Below are positions 1-6,881 of a DNA stretch of 12,794 bases, piece by piece. The notes under the pieces are model-generated. The model searched no databases. It saw only the letters and a list, made by a program, of their open reading frames with translations, and was not told the DNA's origin. A program made the position numbers and the translations under genes. How positions within the stretch are numbered: position 1 is the first letter of the stretch; each line of letters starts with the position of its first letter. The stretch is from contig DEBL01000220.1 of assembly GCA_002348535.1 (NCBI GenBank), positions 1 to 12,794 on the forward strand. The letters run 5' to 3'. The DNA is from Deltaproteobacteria bacterium UBA2957. GTDB taxonomy: Bacteria > Myxococcota_A > UBA796.

Positions 1-2
1 CC

Positions 3-308
3 GTGGGCTCCGCAGGACGTTGGTTCACACTTAGTGTCATTGTGGTTGCGGCTGCCGTCGGCGCCTTGTTTACGCTGCAGAACATCGAACGAGTCACCCA
101 CTTGTCCTTGGACCTGTGGGTGACGGCGTTTCAGTTGAAAAGCCCACAGCCAGTTCCCTACCTGCTATGGGCCGCATTTGGTTCTGGGTTGCTTCTGGCG
201 GGGTCCTTGGCGAGCATCCAGAAAACGGTGCAGCAGCGGCGGATTCGGGAACTTGAGCAAGACCTTGCTCGGGCGAGTCTTCGGACTTCGGATGACGATT
301 GGACTTGA
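3..308 (+). CDS. LapA-domain (DUF1049-like) inner-membrane protein
   Basis: This small 101-residue protein has two hydrophobic segments, at about residues 8-26 and 51-70. The ALFTLQN motif at the end of the first segment and the second membrane span followed by a charged helix (KTVQQRRIRELEQDLARAS, probably a short coiled coil) match the lipopolysaccharide-assembly protein A domain layout. Family members are inner-membrane proteins; in E. coli LapA works with LapB in controlling LPS synthesis. A specific role here is not shown. The start used is a GTG two bases from the window edge, so an upstream start cannot be excluded. Its TGA stop shares one base with the ATG of the next gene (TGATG), suggesting coupled translation. 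Assignment rests on topology and the LQN motif, so the domain call is fairly good but the function is uncertain. Confidence 0.75.
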   Translation: MGSAGRWFTLSVIVVAAAVGALFTLQNIERVTHLSLDLWVTAFQLKSPQPVPYLLWAAFGSGLLLAGSLASIQKTVQQRRIRELEQDLARASLRTSDDDWT

Positions 309-985
309 TGCTCTTTCTCTCGATTTGGGTCTGGGGATGTTCTGACCCCGCACCTCCACCTCAATCGACGCCGCTAAGACGGTCCGGAAGAGGAGGCGGT
401 CGCGTGGATATGGCCGTGGGCGGTAACAGCTTGAAACCGGTCCCACCCGACCGGATTGTTCAACGGTTTCAATCCCTTCGTCTGGAATCGAAAGAGACCC
501 AACTTGCGGTTGTGTCTGCACTGAACTTGGTGGCCGGCCCCTGTGAGATTTGCGACGAAAAGCCGCTGGCCCACTGCGCCGTTGAGCATGGCCACGCCTG
601 CATCGTTGTGGACCGGCTTGTGGACCGCGCCATTGGGCTCGCAAAATCTGGGATGCCTGTGGACCAACTGAAAGTGGCCATCAACTACCCCGACATTTGG
701 TTCCCCGGGATGGGCGAGGGGGTTCCAGTGCACATGCACTTGTTTACCTCCGATGACACACCATTTGTTGAGGACATCGTTCAGATACAAACAGAGATAT
801 CCGACCGCTTCGGGGATGAAGTCACTTGGACAGTGCATCGAAATGATGCGCAGCGACAGGCCGATTTGGGTGTTCGTGCCGTGCCGACGTGGTTCGTCAA
901 CGGTCACCGCTTCCGCGGATTGCAGTCCGCGCGAACCCTTGGCCGGTTTGTGGCGTATGAACTTACGGTCAAAGCCGGTGAATAG
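308..985 (+). CDS. DsbA-like thioredoxin-fold protein lacking the CxxC motif, possible lipoprotein
   Basis: The protein has 225 residues from the ATG that overlaps the previous stop. It begins with a short hydrophobic stretch ending VWGC (Cys11), then a Pro/Gly/Arg-rich linker. This may be a lipoprotein signal, but there is no basic n-region and Trp at -2 is atypical. A Cys-rich segment follows (Cys79, Cys82, Cys90, Cys98; GPCEIC and AHC). The thioredoxin-like domain spans about 139-222. Its first strand is VHMHLFTSDD, and its C-terminal part AVPTWFVNGHRFRG (cis-Pro193) is typical of DsbA/DsbG-like proteins. Where the family has CPxC the sequence reads T151-P-F-V154, so both active-site cysteines are missing and ordinary disulfide exchange at that site is not possible. 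It may be a redox-inactive chaperone or scaffold. The upstream Cys pair could still be redox active or bind a metal. A TTG at 299 is an alternative start. Confidence 0.72.
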   Translation: MLFLSIWVWGCSDPAPPPQSTPLRRSGRGGGRVDMAVGGNSLKPVPPDRIVQRFQSLRLESKETQLAVVSALNLVAGPCEICDEKPLAHCAVEHGHACIVVDRLVDRAIGLAKSGMPVDQLKVAINYPDIWFPGMGEGVPVHMHLFTSDDTPFVEDIVQIQTEISDRFGDEVTWTVHRNDAQRQADLGVRAVPTWFVNGHRFRGLQSARTLGRFVAYELTVKAGE

Positions 986-2168
986 GGTAAACCCGGGCAG
1001 GGTTGCCGCCCTGCGCACGTTGGTTGAGGTCGAGCGGGGCGCTCACGCTGAAGAACGTTTGCCCATTCATGCCCCTGCGAGCGGCCCGGACCGCGGGCTG
1101 TCGTGGCACCTCACCTTGGGAACGCTTCGCTGGCAAGGTTCGCTCGATCACCACCTCAAGCCGTTGGTGTCACGGCCAATCGCCAAACTTGACCCGACGG
1201 TTCGGTGCGCCCTCCGGATGGGGACTTTTGAAGGGCACCGAATGAACGCGCCAGCGAGGGCAGTAGTCCACCAGACGGTAGAGGCGGTAAAACGGATGGG
1301 CTATCGCCGCGCTGCGGGCATCGTGAACGCCGTGCTCCGCAAAAGTGTGGAAGGCTCATTGTCGACGGAGCCTCGCCACCTGCTGCCGGGCTGGCTCGAG
1401 GCAAGATGGCGGAACCATACCAATTGGTTGGAGCGGATTCGGACCCCAGCCCCGCTCAGTATTGCTGGCAGCAATCTTGAGCCATTGGGCCTTTCCCCTG
1501 CGGTACTTGAGGGCGAAACAGTCGGGGACCTTTGGGTTCTTCCTCCGGGCAGCGGTTCTGTGGAACATCTCGAAGGGTTTGAGGAGGGTCGGTTCTGGGT
1601 AATGGATGTCGCCGCTGCTCGTGTGGCCGATATGGTGGCTGAGGCCACGCCGAAAGGAGGCGTCGTCTTGGACGCTTGCGCCGCTCCCGGTGGAAAGACA
1701 TTCCGGCTTTTGGCCAACGGGTTTCAAGTGATGGCGGTGGACGCCAGCCGAGAACGACTCGAACGGTTTGTACAGAATAGTCACCGGTTGCGCGTGGATA
1801 CGAAGTGCATGCAGCACGACTGGCTTTTGGGGCCTGCGTCCTCCTTGGGCACCTTCGACACGGTTTTGGTCGATGCGCCATGCACCGGGCTTGGAACTGT
1901 ACGCCGCCATCCTGAAATTATATGGAGAAGGTCGCCAGGCGACCCAGCGGCCATGGGCATCGTCCAGCGCCAAGTAACGCAAAATGCGGCGACTCACGTG
2001 AAGCCTGGGGGAAGGTTGATCTATGCAGTCTGTTCTACAGAACCGGAGGAGGGCATCAACGTTGCGTCGTCCATCGAAGGGTGGGAGGTCGAACACCACT
2101 GGGCGAGCGCACCTCCCACGGGAGATGAGGACGGGTTTCAAATTTTTCAGTTAAAGGCACAAGTGTAG
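957..2168 (+). CDS. rsmB: 16S rRNA m5C methyltransferase, RsmB/Sun family
   Basis: The predicted product (403 residues) has the two-part layout of RsmB, which methylates C967 of 16S rRNA with S-adenosylmethionine. Residues about 12-135 form a NusB-like RNA-binding helical domain (NPGRVAALRTLVEVERG; GIVNAVLRK). The C-terminal half is a Rossmann methyltransferase with motif I D239-ACAAPGGKT, motif II VDASRERL (Asp262), motif IV VDAPCTGLGTVRRHPEIIW (Cys309) and motif VI GGRLIYAVCSTEPEEG (Cys359, the expected nucleophile). The reading frame is open back to 753, but that part overlaps the previous gene and looks non-coding, so I start at ATG 957. This overlaps the DsbA-like gene by 29 bp. GTG 978, whose codon lies just before that gene's stop, is an alternative. 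Neither start has a strong Shine-Dalgarno. The stop is 3 bp before mutS. Confidence 0.92.
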   Translation: MNLRSKPVNRVNPGRVAALRTLVEVERGAHAEERLPIHAPASGPDRGLSWHLTLGTLRWQGSLDHHLKPLVSRPIAKLDPTVRCALRMGTFEGHRMNAPARAVVHQTVEAVKRMGYRRAAGIVNAVLRKSVEGSLSTEPRHLLPGWLEARWRNHTNWLERIRTPAPLSIAGSNLEPLGLSPAVLEGETVGDLWVLPPGSGSVEHLEGFEEGRFWVMDVAAARVADMVAEATPKGGVVLDACAAPGGKTFRLLANGFQVMAVDASRERLERFVQNSHRLRVDTKCMQHDWLLGPASSLGTFDTVLVDAPCTGLGTVRRHPEIIWRRSPGDPAAMGIVQRQVTQNAATHVKPGGRLIYAVCSTEPEEGINVASSIEGWEVEHHWASAPPTGDEDGFQIFQLKAQV

Positions 2169-2171
2169 ACA

Positions 2172-4757
2172 ATGACCACGGCCGCCCACGACACTCCCAT
2201 GATGCGCCAGTACCTTCGGCTGAAGAGCGAGGTTCCCGATGCGCTGTTGTTTTATCGGATGGGCGATTTTTACGAACTGTTCTTCGATGATGCGAAGCAG
2301 GCGGCAACAGCGCTGGAACTGACCCTCACGAGCCGCAACTCCAAAGATCCGGATCCGATTCCGATGTGCGGCGTGCCCCACCATGCCGCTGATGCGTACC
2401 TGCGTAAGCTGGTCAGCAAGGGCGTCAAAGTGGCCATTGCCGAGCAAGTGGAACCTCCACCGGGAACCAAACGAACCCTCATGGAGCGAGAGTTGGTCCG
2501 GGTCGTCACGCCGGGAGTGCCCTACGATAGCGATCAAATCGACGCCCGCGAGGCCTGCTATCTGCTTGGGCTGGTCGGCCCCGGACCTTGGGGCGTTGCG
2601 TTTTTGGAAGTGTCCACCGGAGAACTTCGGGTGACCGAAGTTGACAGCCTCGATCTCGCCATGCGAGAGATGGCGCGGCTGGAGCCCCGGGAGGTCGTGT
2701 TGCCCGACCACCTTTCGGACGACCCCACACTCTCCGACGCCCTGCACCATGTTTCCGTCACCGCCGTCGAAGCGGCCTGGTTCGACGAAGCGTCGGCACG
2801 GCGCAATTTGAATGAACTTTTTGGCACGCACGACCTGACGGGGTTTGGGTGCGACCAACACAGTCAGGCCTTGAGGGCTGCCGGCGCGCTGGTGTCCTAC
2901 GTTCGCGACACGGCGCGCGTGCCCCTCACTCACGTGAACAGCCTTGTTCCGTATTCAGTTCAAGGGCACATGGTGATCGACCCAACAACGCGGACCAACC
3001 TCGAGCTGTTTCGACCGCTTCGGGGAACCGGCCGCAAGGGTACCCTCGTGCATCTAATGGACCGAACCTGCACGCCAATGGGAGGCCGAAGGCTACGCGA
3101 ATGGTTGTCGCAACCGCTGATTGACCCAGACATGATCGAGGAACGGCAAAACAAGGTTGAGGCGCTGTTGGACGGTGCTACCCGCCAACGGATTCGACGG
3201 CAGCTTCAGGCTGTCGCCGACCTCGAGCGCCTTGGTACCAAGGCCGCTCAGGGTTCTGGAAACCCCAGAGACTTGTGTGCCCTCGGCCGGTCCTTGGCTG
3301 CACTGCCAAGCGTCGTCGAGGCAGTCCGCGAACTGGTTCCATTTCGCGCGGGCGCTCCGTCTGACGTGCTGGACGATGTGGCCAGAACAATACAGGAACG
3401 CCTCACGGATGATCCGCCCACCAGTGTGACGGACGGCAATATTTTTAGGCGAGGTGTGGATACACGACTGGATGAGTTGATTGTGCTTTCGACGGAGGCA
3501 AAAACTGCCATCGCGGCCATCGAGACTCGGGAGCGTGAGGCAACCGGAATTTCAAGCCTCAAGGTCAAACACAATCGGGTGTTCGGGTATTTCCTAGAGG
3601 TGACCCAGGCCAACTTAGACAAGGTTCCGACCTCCTGGCACAGGAAGCAGACCCTCGCCAATGCGGAACGATTCATCACGCCGGAGCTCAAAGAGTTTGA
3701 GGAAAAGGTCCTTGGTGCGGACGAGCAACGAAAGGCCCTCGAGTATGAGATGTTCTGCAGCCTGAGGGATGCAGTTGGCCAACAGTTTGAACGAATTCGT
3801 GGCCTTGCAAGCTGGGTTGCTGAAATCGATACGCTTGCGTCTTTTGCCGATTTGGCAGTTGACAAACGATACGCCCGACCGGACGTCAACACCGGTGTAC
3901 GGATCGAACTTAATGGCTGCCGCCACCCGGTCGTGGAGTCCGGCGACCTCGATGAGCCATTTGTCCCCAATGACATTGTGCTTGATGAAAGTCGGCGCTT
4001 GATCATCCTGACTGGCCCCAACATGGCAGGAAAAAGTACAGTCATGCGTCAAGTTGCAATCGCCGTCCTCATGGCTCAGGTGGGCGCCTTTGTGCCCGCT
4101 ACCAGCGCCACAGTGGGGATTACCGATCGCCTTTTTGTACGAGTTGGTGCAAGCGATGACTTGGCGCGCGGGCGGTCAACATTCATGGTTGAGATGAGTG
4201 AAACCGCACTCATTCTGAATCAAGCAACGCGCCACAGTCTCGTCCTGCTGGATGAAATCGGTCGCGGAACGAGCACCCTCGATGGGCTCGCCATTGCGTG
4301 GTCGGTCGCAGAGGCGATGCACGACCGGATCCAAGCGAGGACCATTTTTGCGACTCACTACCATGAACTGGTCAGCCTCGCCGATGAACGCGCCTCTGCT
4401 GTAAACATGCATGTTGGCGTGCGGGAATGGGGCGATCGCGTCGTGTTCCTGAGGACTCTTCGCGATGGAGGGGCGTCGAAAAGCTACGGCATTCAGTGCG
4501 CTCGGCTCGCTGGAATCCCGAACAGGGTGGTCGCGCGCGCGTCCGCGCTTTTAAAGGAACTGGAGGCTCAGAAGGCGAGGGGACAAGGCCCTCAGCTGTC
4601 GCTTTTTGCAGCCAATCCGGACTCCGTCGAGATGGTCGAAGAGGATTCGGCACCGGACGTGATCCGTGAGGCCCTTGGTGCAGTAGACCCCGATACGTTG
4701 ACCCCAAAAGAGGCGCTTGATCTCGTCTATCGGCTCAAAGATATGGTGAAACCATGA
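2172..4757 (+). CDS. mutS: DNA mismatch repair protein MutS
   Basis: This 861-residue protein is full length for MutS. The N-terminal mismatch-recognition domain carries MGDFYELFFDDA with the mismatch-wedging F33-Y34-E35. The connector, lever and clamp regions follow, and the ABC-type ATPase has Walker A GPNMAGKST (615-623), Walker B LVLLDEIGRGTST (Asp694, Glu695) and the downstream ATHYHELVSLAD motif. The sequence QLSLF at 808-812 matches the beta-clamp-binding consensus and lies where MutS carries its clamp motif. The tail TPKEALDLVYRLKDM resembles the MutS C-terminal oligomerisation helices. It binds mispaired or looped bases after replication and recruits MutL. The gene begins 3 bp after rsmB. 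An AAAGG 14 bases before the ATG is a poorly spaced ribosome site, so coupling to rsmB is likely. The stop overlaps the next start as ATGA. Confidence 0.98.
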   Translation: MTTAAHDTPMMRQYLRLKSEVPDALLFYRMGDFYELFFDDAKQAATALELTLTSRNSKDPDPIPMCGVPHHAADAYLRKLVSKGVKVAIAEQVEPPPGTKRTLMERELVRVVTPGVPYDSDQIDAREACYLLGLVGPGPWGVAFLEVSTGELRVTEVDSLDLAMREMARLEPREVVLPDHLSDDPTLSDALHHVSVTAVEAAWFDEASARRNLNELFGTHDLTGFGCDQHSQALRAAGALVSYVRDTARVPLTHVNSLVPYSVQGHMVIDPTTRTNLELFRPLRGTGRKGTLVHLMDRTCTPMGGRRLREWLSQPLIDPDMIEERQNKVEALLDGATRQRIRRQLQAVADLERLGTKAAQGSGNPRDLCALGRSLAALPSVVEAVRELVPFRAGAPSDVLDDVARTIQERLTDDPPTSVTDGNIFRRGVDTRLDELIVLSTEAKTAIAAIETREREATGISSLKVKHNRVFGYFLEVTQANLDKVPTSWHRKQTLANAERFITPELKEFEEKVLGADEQRKALEYEMFCSLRDAVGQQFERIRGLASWVAEIDTLASFADLAVDKRYARPDVNTGVRIELNGCRHPVVESGDLDEPFVPNDIVLDESRRLIILTGPNMAGKSTVMRQVAIAVLMAQVGAFVPATSATVGITDRLFVRVGASDDLARGRSTFMVEMSETALILNQATRHSLVLLDEIGRGTSTLDGLAIAWSVAEAMHDRIQARTIFATHYHELVSLADERASAVNMHVGVREWGDRVVFLRTLRDGGASKSYGIQCARLAGIPNRVVARASALLKELEAQKARGQGPQLSLFAANPDSVEMVEEDSAPDVIREALGAVDPDTLTPKEALDLVYRLKDMVKP

Positions 4758-5911
4758 GGTCACCATGGGCCGTTTTGCTGGTGATGCTCGCCGGTGTCGC
4801 CGAAGCCGCCGAAATTGAGAAGGTGCGGGTATTCGCCGGCACCAACCATGCCCGAATCTTGGTGATCAACAGCGACACCGTCGAGAATGTCGAGACTCGT
4901 TCATCGCCGGCCACAGCCTCCGCCCCGGCGCGTGCCACCGTGCATCTTCCCGGCGTTCAGCGGGGGGAAGCCGTTCAAGAGCGGATTCCCATCGGCGATA
5001 AAGGAATACGAGAGATCCAAGTGGTGGAGGTTGGCGACGGTGTCCAGTTCACCATCGAGTTGGAGGGGGCCCGGAGCGTTCATTCGCAGGCCGTCGGCGA
5101 GTCTTCGATCTTGATCGACCTCCTCACCGAAAACGGGGCCGAGGACGAAACGCTGCCCACCGCGGAACACATCGATGCATGGCTCAAAGGCGTTTCCCTG
5201 TCGAGAATGGCGGGTGTTCCACCACGGGAACGGCGCCTCGTGGTGGTGGATGCGGGCCATGGTGGCTACGACCACGGGGCCATCGGAACCAAAGGTACAC
5301 GAGAGGCCGACATTGCCCTGGAAATTGCGAGGCGCACGGCCCACGCACTCGAGCAGCGGCTCGATGTCGATGTGATCATGACGCGCGACCGTGACATTTT
5401 TGTTCCGCTTCGAGACCGCGCCGCGCTCGCCAACCGGGAAGACGCGGACCTCTTTCTGAGCATTCACGCGAATGCGGCACCAAACAACTGGTCTAAAGGG
5501 GTTGAGACCTACTCTTTGGCCAGCGCCACAGACGCGAATGCAGCCCGTGTTGCGGCACGCGAGAACGCGATGGCAAAGGGGTGGTCAGACAAGTCGGACC
5601 CGCTCCTTGGACGACTGCTCGCTGCAGGGACGGACCGCCTGTCACGGGACCTCGCATTCGAGGTGCAGCGCAACGTCGTGTCTCGGCTTCGCGACGTCTA
5701 TCCGGATGCTGAGGTCGTGGATCTTGGCACCAAAACCGCGTTGTTTTATGTCTTGGTTTCGACCCGGATGCCCGCCATTTTATTCGAGGCCAGCTTCGTG
5801 TCAAATGCCGAGGACGAGCGCAGACTTCGAGCGCCGCATTTTCAACAGACCACCGCCGATGCCATTGTCGACGCGGTCGACGCTTGGCTCCAACGACAAA
5901 AGGACCAATAA
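4754..5911 (+). CDS. Periplasmic N-acetylmuramoyl-L-alanine amidase (AMIN + Amidase_3, AmiC-like)
   Basis: The protein has 385 residues. A signal peptide at 1-19 ends AEA before AEIEKV. An AMIN-type beta-rich domain (about 20-125) follows; in AmiC-type enzymes it targets the septum or peptidoglycan. After a linker comes the zinc amidase domain (about 160-382). The visible zinc ligands are His169 in VVDAGHGG, Glu184 in TREADIALEIA and His238 in LFLSIHANA. Glu345 in ILFEASFVSN is the expected catalytic glutamate. The enzyme cleaves the bond between MurNAc and L-Ala of the stem peptide, splitting septal peptidoglycan at division. No LysM or SPOR domain is present. The start is fixed by the ATGA overlap with mutS and a GGTGA four bases upstream. 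xerD follows with no gap, so two late-division functions are co-expressed. Confidence 0.93.
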   Translation: MRSPWAVLLVMLAGVAEAAEIEKVRVFAGTNHARILVINSDTVENVETRSSPATASAPARATVHLPGVQRGEAVQERIPIGDKGIREIQVVEVGDGVQFTIELEGARSVHSQAVGESSILIDLLTENGAEDETLPTAEHIDAWLKGVSLSRMAGVPPRERRLVVVDAGHGGYDHGAIGTKGTREADIALEIARRTAHALEQRLDVDVIMTRDRDIFVPLRDRAALANREDADLFLSIHANAAPNNWSKGVETYSLASATDANAARVAARENAMAKGWSDKSDPLLGRLLAAGTDRLSRDLAFEVQRNVVSRLRDVYPDAEVVDLGTKTALFYVLVSTRMPAILFEASFVSNAEDERRLRAPHFQQTTADAIVDAVDAWLQRQKDQ

Positions 5912-6775
5912 ATGGACCAAGCGGTCGATGGTTTTCTTGCATGGTGCCGCGGCGAACGCGGGCTGAGTGAAAATACATTGGACGGATACAGCAGAGACCT
6001 TGCAAGGCTTACTGAACACCTCCGGGATTGTGGCGTTCAGTCGCCGGCGGAGGTTGAGCCCGGGCATTTGAATGCTTGGCTAGCAGGATTGGCTCGCAGC
6101 GGACGAGCTCCGGCTACTGTGGCCCGTGCTCGGGTCACCATGCGGCAACTCTTTCAGTTTTTAGTCGACGAGCGCGTCCTTAGTGCCGACCCAACTGAAC
6201 TCATCCATGGCCCAAAGCTCCCACGAAAACTTCCGACGACTCTGTCTGAGTCTGACGTGTCGAGGATTCTAGCGGCACCAAATCGAAGTACTGCAATCGG
6301 AACCAGGGACGCCGCCATGCTCGAACTGTTGTATGCCACCGGTCTCCGAGTGAGCGAACTGGTGACTCTAAAGCGGTCTCAGTGGCACGATGGGTGGCTG
6401 GTCGTAATGGGAAAAGGCGGGAAGGAGCGGCTGGTTCCGTACGGTGACAGAGCGGCCGCCAGTGTCGGGGCGTATTTATCCGCACGCAGTGACGCCCAGC
6501 CTTGGGTATTTTTGTCCAATCGTGGCGCGCAAATGACGCGGCAGAACTTTTGGTCTCGATTGAAGACGTATGCGCGAAAGGCAGGGGTTCAGAAATCAGT
6601 GTCACCGCACACATTGAGGCACGCCTTTGCGACGCATTTACTGACCCACGGTGCAGACCTCAGAGCGGTACAGGCAATGCTTGGGCATGCAGACATCTCA
6701 ACCACCGAAATCTACACCCATGTTGCACGGGAAAGACTCCGCGCGCTCCACGAAGCACATCATCCTCGAGGATGA
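5912..6775 (+). CDS. xerD: Site-specific tyrosine recombinase XerD
   Basis: The product has 287 residues. It has an N-terminal SAM-like core-binding domain (about 1-90; LSENTLDGYSRDL) and a C-terminal catalytic domain. All six catalytic positions are present: Arg146 (ATGLRVSEL), Lys168 (MGKGGKERLVP), His233 and Arg236 (SPHTLRHAFATHLL), His259 (LGHADISTTEIY) and nucleophile Tyr268. Segments such as MTRQNFW, HGADLR and the C-terminal HHPRG are closer to E. coli XerD (MTRQTFW, HGADLR, HHPRA) than to XerC as I recall them. XerD with XerC resolves chromosome dimers at dif, activated by FtsK at the septum. ATG directly follows the amidase stop (TAAATG), with AAAAGGA seven bases upstream as a good ribosome site. 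A dif-like sequence lies 61 bp after the stop, an unusual arrangement for this recombinase. Confidence 0.95.
   Translation: MDQAVDGFLAWCRGERGLSENTLDGYSRDLARLTEHLRDCGVQSPAEVEPGHLNAWLAGLARSGRAPATVARARVTMRQLFQFLVDERVLSADPTELIHGPKLPRKLPTTLSESDVSRILAAPNRSTAIGTRDAAMLELLYATGLRVSELVTLKRSQWHDGWLVVMGKGGKERLVPYGDRAAASVGAYLSARSDAQPWVFLSNRGAQMTRQNFWSRLKTYARKAGVQKSVSPHTLRHAFATHLLTHGADLRAVQAMLGHADISTTEIYTHVARERLRALHEAHHPRG
6760..6775. repeat. 16-bp perfect palindrome over the xerD 3' end
   Basis: The sequence TCATCCTCGAGGATGA is its own reverse complement and includes the xerD stop codon. A further CATCC at 6781-6785 could pair with GGATG at 6770-6774 around a six-base loop, giving two alternative hairpins. 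No T-run follows, so it is not a standard intrinsic terminator. It encodes the end of the conserved HHPRG tail, which accounts for part of it. A role in transcription ending, RNA stability or protein binding is possible but not shown. Confidence 0.4.
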
Positions 6776-6881
6776 AGCCGCATCCACAAGGTGAAGGACT
6801 CAGATGAGTTCGATGGTACCTTATGGCCCATCTAAAACTTTACATAATATATGTTATCAGAATGTATGAGGGCGGAAAGAG
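6776..6881. other. Convergent intergenic region between xerD and the GGT-family gene
   Basis: This 106-bp gap separates genes transcribed toward each other. It has a GC-balanced left part with a short inverted repeat (GATGG at 6812-6816, CCATC at 6828-6832). Then there is an AT-rich island at about 6831-6866, unlike the rest of the window, which holds the dif-like site. I see no open reading frame and no clear intrinsic terminator for either gene. Confidence 0.7.
6837..6864 (-). other. dif: Candidate dif site (XerC/XerD recombination site)
   Basis: Read on the minus strand, the 28 bp split into an 11-bp left arm CATTCTGATAA, a 6-bp centre CATATA and an 11-bp right arm TTATGTAAAGT. This is the standard XerC-arm / 6-bp spacer / XerD-arm layout. 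From memory, the E. coli XerD arm is TTATGTTAAAT (9 of 11 match) and the B. subtilis right arm is TTATGTAAACT (10 of 11 match). The left arm is less conserved but keeps the inner ATAA. The arms form an imperfect inverted repeat (6 of 11). The site sits in a local AT-rich island in an otherwise GC-rich window, between convergent genes, 61 bp after the xerD stop and 17 bp from the GGT-family stop. Architecture and arm similarity make it a strong candidate; recombination itself is not shown. Confidence 0.72.

Noticed and set aside
753..956. Upstream extension of the RsmB frame starting at an ATG at 753
   Set aside because: It lies fully inside the DsbA-like gene in another frame, and its translation shows none of the family sequence. 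RsmB similarity begins near residue NPGRVAALR, so ATG 957 or GTG 978 is the better start.
165..1018. Minus-strand open frames (165-644 and 374-1018)
   Set aside because: They lie opposite LapA/DsbA-like coding sequence, are rich in Arg/Pro/Ser and show no domain. The plus-strand frames explain the region.
1356..2141. Long minus-strand open frame of 261 codons
   Set aside because: Antisense to the conserved methyltransferase motifs of RsmB; no recognisable motif.
3248..4045. Long minus-strand open frame of 265 codons
   Set aside because: Antisense to the MutS lever, clamp and ATPase regions; Ser/Arg-rich composition typical of a shadow frame in GC-rich DNA.
6812..6832. Possible intrinsic terminator (GATGG ... 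CCATC)
   Set aside because: Stem of only five base pairs, eleven-base loop and no T-run after it on either strand.
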